From NCBI GenBank assembly GCA_964463865.1, contig CAYXDX010000008.1:1-34595 (forward strand): a DNA stretch of 34,595 nucleotides. Direction: 5' to 3'. Below, piece by piece: positions 14,433-21,159 of the stretch (within the stretch, counting starts at the first letter, position 1; each line of letters begins with the position of its first letter). Source of the DNA: Ferroglobus sp964463865 (GTDB lineage: Archaea; Halobacteriota; Archaeoglobi; Archaeoglobales; Archaeoglobaceae). The position numbers were made by a program, and so were the translations under genes. The notes below the pieces were generated by a model that ran no database searches, had not been told where the DNA came from, and saw only the letters and a program-made list of their open reading frames with translations.

Positions 14433-15723
14433 GCAGAATCTCCACCCTCAGAGTTGGTTTTCCGAAAGCGTGGTGCGTTGCACACGCTATACATGGATCG
14501 AAAGCTCGCACGATAACTTCAAGAGACTTTACGAGCTCTTTGGAAAATTTTCTTCCGATCGCTCGTCTTCTGACGATCTCGTTCATTGCGAGCATGTTTT
14601 GGGTCGTGGGCGTTATTATCTTCGCACTCGTAACTCTCCCGCTTTTGTCGGTCTTGTAGTGGTGAATCAGCAGACCTCTTGGAGCTTCGACGATTCCAAC
14701 TCCTTCTCCGGTAACCCTGTATTTTTCCGGTTTAACGTCTCCCGTGAGCTCTTCGGATAGGCTTTCAAGCTTTTCCGCAGAATACAGAACTTCGATTGCC
14801 CTTAAAAAGTGCGAAGACATCAGATCGTCGTAGTCTTTTGAGTATTTTGCGTAGTATTCCTTCGCGAGGTCGGTGGAGAACTTTCCAACTTTCGCTCTTG
14901 CCATCGGTCCTACGATGTGCGTTCCGAAACCTCTCAGCGTGGCTACCTTGCTGAAGCTCCATTCGACGCTCTCCTCGACTACGTATTTTTCGTATCCCTT
15001 TCCCACGAACTTTTTCAGAATTTCGCCTTTGCAGATCGCGTGCTCTCCGTCGTAGTATTCGACCTCTCCTCTCTTTATCGTTCCGACGTAGTAGAAGTCG
15101 ACGTTAACTGGTGATTCGTATCTGAAAAGATCTTCTACGAGCTCGACCATTCTTTTTCCAAGTGTCACAAGCTCTCTCGAGTGCCTCTCAATCTCTTCTG
15201 CCTCTTTTTTGCTTACCCTTTTGCTCCACCCTCCTGGTAGCGCGGAAACGGGGTGCATACTTTTTCCGCCGAGAGCTTCCATTACCTTGAGCGCGTGCCT
15301 CCTTTTCGATAGAATTTCTTTAGCGAGCTCTCTCCCCACGTTCTTTATAGCTTCGAATAGGCTTCCGCTCTTAGATGCAAAATCTGGCAGTGCGAGAGCG
15401 AAAAGCGTGACGGCGTGATCCTCTATTATCTGGGCGAGCATCATCGCCTCTCTTATCTTCTTTGCTGATTCCGTTGGCTCCACACCGAAAATTTGATCGG
15501 AAGCTTTGAGCGAAGCTATGAAGTGGACGGCCCTGCAAACTCCACATATCGTCGAAGCGATCCTCGGGACTTCTTCCATTGGAAGGCCGAGTAATAGCTT
15601 TTCGTATCCTCTGATCTCCGTAGCCTGGATGAATGCGTTTTTTACCTTTCGTTTGGGGTCGAGCACGATCGAGAGCTTAGCGTGTCCTTCTATCCTCGTT
15701 ATCGGATTTATCTCGACCTTCAT
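14407..15723 (-). CDS. mvhA: F420-non-reducing [NiFe] hydrogenase large subunit MvhA
   Basis: The 438-residue length fits the cytoplasmic group 3 Mvh enzymes. Ni ligands are C60/C63 in STICGVCRAVH and C411/C414 in FDPCIACATH. The APRG motif is present (VEAPRGLLIHH). A 21-residue tail after His417 is the expected substrate of the protease encoded next. The first Ni motif has Thr58 where the usual signature has Arg (RxCGxC). MvhA oxidises H2, and electrons go through MvhG and MvhD to HdlA. The ATG overlaps the mvhG stop as ATGA. Confidence 0.94.
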   Translation of the reverse strand: MKVEINPITRIEGHAKLSIVLDPKRKVKNAFIQATEIRGYEKLLLGLPMEEVPRIASTICGVCRAVHFIASLKASDQIFGVEPTESAKKIREAMMLAQIIEDHAVTLFALALPDFASKSGSLFEAIKNVGRELAKEILSKRRHALKVMEALGGKSMHPVSALPGGWSKRVSKKEAEEIERHSRELVTLGKRMVELVEDLFRYESPVNVDFYYVGTIKRGEVEYYDGEHAICKGEILKKFVGKGYEKYVVEESVEWSFSKVATLRGFGTHIVGPMARAKVGKFSTDLAKEYYAKYSKDYDDLMSSHFLRAIEVLYSAEKLESLSEELTGDVKPEKYRVTGEGVGIVEAPRGLLIHHYKTDKSGRVTSAKIITPTTQNMLAMNEIVRRRAIGRKFSKELVKSLEVIVRAFDPCIACATHHAFGKPTLRVEILHDGGSGDR

Positions 15724-16571
15724 TTTTTCCTCCCCTTTAGGACAGACGCCGGCAGAGTGTATGCGTAAAGGATTTTTTCAAAGTTCGGGTATTCTTCTAC
15801 GAGAGACCTGAGAGCTTCGTCGGACATCAGGGGCGCGAGCGCGTCGATAACTCTCGCGCCGAAATCCCCCTCGGATCCGAAACACCCTCTGCACGGAACT
15901 CCGACTTTAGGGCACGTGGCTTTACAATCTCCGAAAGTGGAAAATCCAAAGCAGATGATCCCTTCGTTTAAGAAGCATTTTTCAGTCTGGTTGTAGCTCC
16001 TTTTAACTTTCGCAAACTTTTCGAACTTTTCTGGCTTCCTCGGGCAAGACGAACAAACCGAAAGCTTTGAGGAGATCATTCCCTCTTTTTTGAAGGATTC
16101 CCTAATCTGCCCCTCCGTCGGCGGGCATCCCGGAACTTTCGCATCTACTCTGACAACCTCGCCAATAGCCTTTACTCTCGTCACTTTCGGCAACGTCAGG
16201 AGCTCCCCACTCTCTTCTCTGTAAACAGTTCTCGGCTTAACTTTACCGAATATCGAAGCAAAACTGTCTCCGTTCAGGTTGATTAGACCGGGGACTCCTC
16301 CAAATGACGCGCACGTTCCGAGGGCCACGAGTTTTTTACTCTTCTTCCTTAAAGTTCGAACGACTCTGATCTGCTCTTCGTTGGAAACTCCTCCTTCGAC
16401 GAACGAGACGTCGATCTCGTCGATTTTTTCGAGGTCTTCGAGTCGGGAGTCTTCGAAAAGCGGAGCCCAAACGACGTCGAAGTCTAAGATTTCCTCGAAG
16501 ACTTCGGCGTAGTCGAGAATGGATAATTCGCAACCCGAACATCCGGTCGCGAGGTAAAATGCTACTTTCAC
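15720..16571 (-). CDS. mvhG: F420-non-reducing hydrogenase small subunit MvhG
   Basis: The protein has 283 residues and no signal peptide, in keeping with a cytoplasmic enzyme. The proximal-cluster motif is ATGCSGCE (C11, C14), with GTCASFGG and KVPGCPPTEGQIRE further on. Ferredoxin-like cysteine runs follow near CSSCPRK and CFGFSTFGDCKATCPKVGVPCRGC. It carries electrons from the NiFe site to MvhD. I chose the GTG at 16571 because it forms a GTGA overlap with the mvhD stop and has GGGGTGG six bases upstream. An upstream GTG at 16580 lies inside that ribosome site and would add three residues. Confidence 0.93.
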   Translation of the reverse strand: MKVAFYLATGCSGCELSILDYAEVFEEILDFDVVWAPLFEDSRLEDLEKIDEIDVSFVEGGVSNEEQIRVVRTLRKKSKKLVALGTCASFGGVPGLINLNGDSFASIFGKVKPRTVYREESGELLTLPKVTRVKAIGEVVRVDAKVPGCPPTEGQIRESFKKEGMISSKLSVCSSCPRKPEKFEKFAKVKRSYNQTEKCFLNEGIICFGFSTFGDCKATCPKVGVPCRGCFGSEGDFGARVIDALAPLMSDEALRSLVEEYPNFEKILYAYTLPASVLKGRKK

Positions 16572-16936
16572 GACTTCCACCCCTCATCAGCGAACTCTTT
16601 CATTTTCCTCGCAAACTTTTCGGCGTCGGAACTCGAAAAGCTCATAAATTCTACACGGGACGGGTCCACTCCGAACTTTGGCAGGATGATCTTCAGCATC
16701 CTTACCCTGTTCATCGCCGCGACGTTCCCTCTTTTGTAGTGACACTCGTTAACCGGACAGCCAGCTACGATCACTCTAAAACCTCTCTCGACAGCTCTCA
16801 CGACGTCCTCGGAGCTGACGCTTCCGGAACACGGCACTCTTAAGATTATCACTTCCTGCGGGTATTCGATCTTCAAGCTCCCGGTGGCGTCGGCAGATCT
16901 ATACGCGCACCACTTACACGCGAAGACGAGGATCAC
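16568..16936 (-). CDS. mvhD: Hydrogenase iron-sulfur subunit MvhD
   Basis: From the GTG at 16936 the protein has 122 residues, beginning VILVFACKWCAYRSADATGS, the typical MvhD opening. The cysteines C7 and C10, one in LRVPCSGSV, and those in VAGCPVNECHYKRGN form the small [2Fe-2S] site that links Mvh to the HdrA-type flavoprotein. The start is set by a GTGA overlap with hdlB and a GGGGTGG ribosome site; a longer frame adds 33 unrelated Arg-rich residues. The 3' end overlaps mvhG by 4 nt. It sits between hdlB and mvhG, so the order follows the complex rather than the two enzymes. Confidence 0.93.
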   Translation of the reverse strand: MILVFACKWCAYRSADATGSLKIEYPQEVIILRVPCSGSVSSEDVVRAVERGFRVIVAGCPVNECHYKRGNVAAMNRVRMLKIILPKFGVDPSRVEFMSFSSSDAEKFARKMKEFADEGWKS

Positions 16937-17643
16937 GATTCCACCCCGAGCATTTTCGCGAATACGTGCGCGGTGTGTAGAATTTCGACGTCTTTCTCCA
17001 AAACTTCGCTGAACGTTTTGAGGTGATCGTAGCAATCGGTGTATAATGTCAGAAGCGGCAGGTCTTCTTTTTCGGAGAAGCTCAGTATTTTTTCTGCGAA
17101 TTCGGAAGAAGCTTCCGCGTCAACTTTGTCCAGACCTTTTCCACAGCTCAAATACGGGCTTGGAACAACCTTAAGTCCCGTAACTTCGACAAGCTTTTCG
17201 ACTTCGCCCCAGTCACCGCAGCCGCAGTAACTGTGGACGCAGACGGAAAAATCGAGCTTTTTAGCTTTTTTGAGAACGCCCTCGAACTCGAAAACGAACT
17301 CGTTGAAGGAGAACACTTTCAGCTTACCTTTAAAAGACCTTCCGATTTTCGAAAGGATCTCGCTATTTCTTGACGAGCTCGCTTTATTCAAAACGTCGTA
17401 ACACTCTCGACACGGAGTTACGATAACGTCTCCGATTTCTTCGGCTATCGAAAGGTTTCTGAGCGCGAGCGCTCTCCACACGAACTCGTCGAAGGAGTAT
17501 ACGCTGTAAGTGGGGCAGCAGGAAAACTCTCCGGAGGTCGCGACCTCCACTTCAAGGGCTTTGAGAACTTCAATAATTGCTTTTTCGAGTTCTGGGTGCC
17601 TGTTCTTGACCCGACATCCGGGGAAGAGGACGACTCTCGTCAT
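16933..17643 (-). CDS. hdlB: Heterodisulfide-reductase-like subunit B (HdlB), second CCG motif eroded
   Basis: The protein has 236 residues, shorter than the ~290-300 of methanogen HdrB. The first cysteine-rich motif is complete: C10-x31-C42-C43-x34-C78-x2-C81, the set that binds a non-cubane [4Fe-4S] cluster. The second keeps the spacing but not the ligands: C135, then Ser166-Cys167, then Tyr201-x2-Cys204, so two of five cysteines are missing. HdrB is the site of CoM-S-S-CoB cleavage in methanogens; Archaeoglobus-type organisms are not known to make that disulfide, so the acceptor here is probably different (inference). It overlaps hdlC (ATGA) and mvhD (GTGA). Confidence 0.88.
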   Translation of the reverse strand: MTRVVLFPGCRVKNRHPELEKAIIEVLKALEVEVATSGEFSCCPTYSVYSFDEFVWRALALRNLSIAEEIGDVIVTPCRECYDVLNKASSSRNSEILSKIGRSFKGKLKVFSFNEFVFEFEGVLKKAKKLDFSVCVHSYCGCGDWGEVEKLVEVTGLKVVPSPYLSCGKGLDKVDAEASSEFAEKILSFSEKEDLPLLTLYTDCYDHLKTFSEVLEKDVEILHTAHVFAKMLGVES

Positions 17644-18104
17644 ATTATCCCCAGCTTAGCGATTTTTGACATAGAAATAATCTTCCTGACTTCTTCCACC
17701 ATTTTCTCGCTGCTTTTGTGCAACCCGAGAGCTTTTCTTCTCTCTTTTGAGCTACTCGAAGCGTGGAGTTCTCCCTGTGCGTATATCTCCCTGAGCTCGT
17801 TCAGAAAACTCTCCGGAACCCTAAGCTTTTCTACCTGCAACCTCCTTATGGCGAAGTAAACTTCTCGCGAGTCAATTTTTTTCGGACAGACTTCTGCACA
17901 GCATCCACAGGCGTTGCAGAGCCACGGGATATCGACTTCCAGCGCTTCTCTGCTGCCTATCGTTACGAGCTTGAACAACCTCTTGTTGTGGTCGTAGCCA
18001 GCTATCGTGATCGGGCAGAGCGACGAACAGCTGCCGCAGTAAATACATTCGTTGACTTTCTCTACGTCAATTCTGATTTCTCTCTCGACCTTTCTTAGCT
18101 TCAT
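17640..18104 (-). CDS. hdlC: Heterodisulfide-reductase-like subunit C (HdlC), two [4Fe-4S] clusters
   Basis: The protein has 154 residues. Two ferredoxin motifs, CIYCGSCSSLCP (near residues 20-31) and CNACGCCAEVCP (near 63-74), bind two [4Fe-4S] clusters. A helical C-terminal tail with a Ser-rich stretch follows. HdrC-type subunits relay electrons from HdrA to HdrB. It overlaps hdlA upstream and hdlB downstream by 4 nt each (ATGA), so the three subunits are translationally coupled in the order A-C-B. Confidence 0.93.
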   Translation of the reverse strand: MKLRKVEREIRIDVEKVNECIYCGSCSSLCPITIAGYDHNKRLFKLVTIGSREALEVDIPWLCNACGCCAEVCPKKIDSREVYFAIRRLQVEKLRVPESFLNELREIYAQGELHASSSSKERRKALGLHKSSEKMVEEVRKIISMSKIAKLGII

Positions 18105-20035
18105 ACCGACAGCGCCTCGATTTGGGTTGTTACCAAACCCCTATCTATACCCTCCAGAACTACCGCCCTCGAAGGACAGGAGGCGACGCAAATACCACAG
18201 CCACGACACAGGCTCGGTATAACTTCTGCCCTCTCTTTTACTTTTATCGCTCCGTAGGGGCAGAAGGACGAACACATCCCGCAACCGGAACAGCCGTCTT
18301 CGACTCTTGCAGTCCTCCAGTCGACCACTACCTTGCCCTTCAACAGAAAAGTTGCGACCTCCGAAGCGGCGGACTTGGACTGAATTACCGTCTCCGAAAC
18401 GTCTTTCGGATCCTGAACGCATCCTGCCACGAAAACACCTTCTACGTTGGTTTCGAACGTCCTCAACTTCGGATGCTCTTCTCTCACGAATCCGTGCGAG
18501 TCGAGGTTCACGCCAACTCTCCTCAGCATTTTCCTGTTGTCCTCGTCCGTTACTATCGCGGTAGCGAGAACGACCAGATCTGCTTCCAACTCCACGACCT
18601 CTCCGAGTTCTGAGTCGTAGCCTCTGACTAAGAGTCTGTCGCCAACCTCAAGAATTTTCGAAACCTTGCCCCTGAGAATCTTTATTCCTGCCTCTCTCGA
18701 GAGGTTGTAGTATTCCTCCAGGTTTTTCCCGGGCGCCCGTATGTCCGTGTAGAATATGTATACTTCGGCGTTCGGGCACCTTTCTTTAATTAGTCTTGCC
18801 TGCTTCAACATATACATGCAGCAAACTTTTGAGCAGTATGGATTCCTCCTCTCGTCTCTGCTCCCGACACACGAGACGAATACGACTTTTTCCACGCTTT
18901 TTCCTTCGATTAGAATTTTACCACCTGTGGGGCCGGTTGGCGAGAGAATTCTTTCCATCTGGAGAGCCGTAACGACTCTTTTGCTCTTCGGGGAGTATTC
19001 GGGAAAACTTTCTTTGTTCATGACTTCGAAACCTGTGGCAACTATTATCGCGCCGACACGCTCTTCTACGACTTCTCCTTCTGGATTCCAGTTTTTCGAT
19101 CTGTCTATCGCTCTGGTCGGGCAGGACTTTTCGCAAGGGGTGAGGTATTCTTTTCCACTCCTGAGGAGCCTTTTTGTTCCAATCTTCTTTTTTCCGCAGT
19201 TTATACATGCTTTTGGATCGTGAACGGCCTTTTTCGGAACTGCGAGCGGAGAATAAATGAACATGGCTTTCCTCTTCCTCAAACCCTCGTCGAACTCGTC
19301 TTCGACCTCTCTCCCTCTACACGCTTCGACGCACCTTCCACAGCCTATGCACTTTTCCCAGTCCACAAACGTCTGCTTCTTGCGGATTCTCACTTTGAAG
19401 TTTCCCGCAAAACCGTCTATCGACTCGACTTCTGAGTAAACGTAGAGCTTTATTCTCGGATTATCCTGAACTTCGCTGAGAAGCGGAGATATCACGCAGG
19501 AGGCACAGTCGTTTAGCGGAAATATTCTGTCGAGTTTCAAAAGCTTTCCACCTATCGACGGTCTTTTTTCAACCAGGATTACGTCTATTCCGTATTTGGC
19601 GAGTTCGAGAGCGGCAGTTATTCCTGCTATTCCGCCGCCGATTACCAGTGCCTTTTTCACGACCTCGTAACTTTTTTCCACGACCGGCTCGGAAGCTAAC
19701 GCTCTGAGAATCGCGAGTAAAACGAGCTTCTTAGCTTTCTCCGTTCCGTTTTTGTGAACCCACGAACACTGCTCTCTGAGGTTTGCGAACTCGATGACCT
19801 TTCCGGGTAAAGCGGCTCTGAAGAACTCCTCCTTAATCTCGGGGCTGCACGCCCCGATGACGATTTTTTCCGATCTATCTTTCCTTATCTCCTCCACGGA
19901 ATCTCTCGTGCAGAGAAAATCGAACTTTTTAACATTCTCGTAGCCTTCCTCTCTCAGGAATTTTTCCACTTCTTCCAGGTTTACGGTGTCGGAGATGTTA
20001 CCACCGCAGCCACAGAGGTAGATCGAAACGCTCAC
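18101..20035 (-). CDS. hdlA: Heterodisulfide-reductase-like flavoprotein subunit A (HdlA)
   Basis: The 644-residue length is normal for HdrA. An N-terminal domain opens with CGCGGNI and includes C63 and C90. The FAD-binding Rossmann motif VIGGGIAGITAALELAKYG spans residues 131-149. NDCASC (175-180) is the cysteine motif near the flavin. An inserted ferredoxin pair begins CIGCGRCVEAC at 229, and two more [4Fe-4S] motifs, CSGCGMCSSFCP and CRGCGICVASCP, lie at the C-terminus. HdrA-type proteins bifurcate electrons at the FAD: one goes to ferredoxin, the other through subunits C and B to a higher-potential acceptor. The GTG start lies about 25 nt from a TATA box, so the operon message is probably leaderless. 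Confidence 0.95.
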   Translation of the reverse strand: MSVSIYLCGCGGNISDTVNLEEVEKFLREEGYENVKKFDFLCTRDSVEEIRKDRSEKIVIGACSPEIKEEFFRAALPGKVIEFANLREQCSWVHKNGTEKAKKLVLLAILRALASEPVVEKSYEVVKKALVIGGGIAGITAALELAKYGIDVILVEKRPSIGGKLLKLDRIFPLNDCASCVISPLLSEVQDNPRIKLYVYSEVESIDGFAGNFKVRIRKKQTFVDWEKCIGCGRCVEACRGREVEDEFDEGLRKRKAMFIYSPLAVPKKAVHDPKACINCGKKKIGTKRLLRSGKEYLTPCEKSCPTRAIDRSKNWNPEGEVVEERVGAIIVATGFEVMNKESFPEYSPKSKRVVTALQMERILSPTGPTGGKILIEGKSVEKVVFVSCVGSRDERRNPYCSKVCCMYMLKQARLIKERCPNAEVYIFYTDIRAPGKNLEEYYNLSREAGIKILRGKVSKILEVGDRLLVRGYDSELGEVVELEADLVVLATAIVTDEDNRKMLRRVGVNLDSHGFVREEHPKLRTFETNVEGVFVAGCVQDPKDVSETVIQSKSAASEVATFLLKGKVVVDWRTARVEDGCSGCGMCSSFCPYGAIKVKERAEVIPSLCRGCGICVASCPSRAVVLEGIDRGLVTTQIEALSV

Positions 20036-20054
20036 GATACAGCCTGCGTTTTTA

Positions 20055-20064
20055 TCTTATAAAA
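20055..20064 (-). promoter_or_regulatory. TATA box of the hdl-mvh operon
   Basis: The minus-strand run TTTTATAAGA is centred about 25 nt before the GTG of hdlA, giving a leaderless transcript for the eight-gene operon. Confidence 0.6.
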
Positions 20065-20086
20065 CGATAACGAATTTGCTACAAAA

Positions 20087-20109
20087 TACATTTTAAAAAA
20101 TGCAATTGT
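20087..20109 (-). promoter_or_regulatory. Putative regulator site shared with the vht promoter (hdl copy)
   Basis: On the minus strand this reads ACAATTGC followed by ATTTTTTAAAATGTA and ends 22 nt upstream of the hdlA TATA box, a common position for archaeal activator sites. The matching copy lies at 13735-13759. Confidence 0.4.
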
Positions 20110-20124
20110 AAAAATTAATTTTTC

Positions 20125-21159
20125 TCAGCAAACTCTCGGCACGGGGTCCATGACCGGCGGTGGCACGACCTTTTCCGTTCCGATCCTCGTCCTCATGACG
20201 ACTTCTTTAAACTCGCTCGTCGTCCACCCTATTATTTCCGCGTTTTCGTCGAACTTCTTCAGCACGTCAAGAACGTCTTCGGCCTGCTCTTTTACGACGG
20301 TCATCACGACTTTCCCTTCGTTGGCCATCGCGAGCGGATCGAGTCCGAGGGTTTCGCAAACGAATTTGACGTCCTCTCTGATCGGTATTTTCTCTTCGTC
20401 TATTCGTATACCAACTCCGCTTTTTTCCGATATCTCGTTGAGGGCATTCGCCAAACCACCTCTCGTCGGATCCTTCATCGAGGTTACGCCGCCGACCTTG
20501 AGAACTTCCTTTACGACCTTCCACACCGGAAAAACGTCCGATTTGACGTCGATTTCGAAGCCCATGTTTTCTCTCTCGATCAGCATTGTCAGGCCGTGTT
20601 CAGCTATGCTTCCGCTGACTATGACTGCCTCACCTTCTTTAGCACCTCTGTCCCTTACCCACCTGTATGGGTAGTCTCTGTAACTCCTGACGACCTCGAG
20701 GTTCTCTTCGAGCTCCTCGCTCCTCACACCTATCCCGGTCGTGTTGATGAATATTCCAATTCCAGACTCCACGACCTTCGTGTCTCCGGTGATTATCTTA
20801 ACTCCCACTTCTCTACTCCAGAACGCCACGTCGTCGAGTATCCTTTCGAGTTTTTCGACTTCGAAACCCTCCTGAATTATGAGGGACAAACTCATGAACT
20901 CCGGTTTAGCTCCAACCACGGCGACGTCGTTACTCGTTCCGCAGACTGCCAAGGCGCCGATGCTTCCCCCTCTAAATATAGGCGGATGCGCTGTGTAGCT
21001 GTCGGTCGTCATGACGAAGTCTTCTGCGAAGTCCGTCGAGTCTTCCATATCGTCGAGAGCTATCTCCAAAACTTTCGAGTTTAGCCTGGAAAACACGAAC
21101 CTTCTGAGAAATTCTGACATGTACTTTCCACCGGCTCCGTCCTCTCTCCTCACGATCAT
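20125..21159 (-). CDS. hypE: Hydrogenase expression/formation protein HypE (carbamoyl dehydratase)
   Basis: This 344-residue protein has the PurM-like fold of HypE: DDMEDSTDFAEDFVMTTDSY near residue 36 and MKDPTRGGLANALNEISE near 233. It ends in the signature DPVPRVC. The C-terminal Cys344 receives the carbamoyl group from HypF and is dehydrated with ATP to a thiocyanate, the source of the active-site cyanide. The ATG overlaps the hypF stop (ATGA). The two form a unit that diverges from hypABCD. Confidence 0.96.
   Translation of the reverse strand: MIVRREDGAGGKYMSEFLRRFVFSRLNSKVLEIALDDMEDSTDFAEDFVMTTDSYTAHPPIFRGGSIGALAVCGTSNDVAVVGAKPEFMSLSLIIQEGFEVEKLERILDDVAFWSREVGVKIITGDTKVVESGIGIFINTTGIGVRSEELEENLEVVRSYRDYPYRWVRDRGAKEGEAVIVSGSIAEHGLTMLIERENMGFEIDVKSDVFPVWKVVKEVLKVGGVTSMKDPTRGGLANALNEISEKSGVGIRIDEEKIPIREDVKFVCETLGLDPLAMANEGKVVMTVVKEQAEDVLDVLKKFDENAEIIGWTTSEFKEVVMRTRIGTEKVVPPPVMDPVPRVC

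Noticed and set aside
16937..17035. Longer MvhD frame with 33 extra Arg-rich residues
   Set aside because: The extra part is the hdlB coding sequence read in another frame. The GTGA overlap and GGGGTGG site mark the true start.
10918..20035. Selenocysteine (in-frame TGA) in hydrogenase or Hdl subunits
   Set aside because: All catalytic positions are ordinary Cys codons and none of the frames contains an internal TGA.
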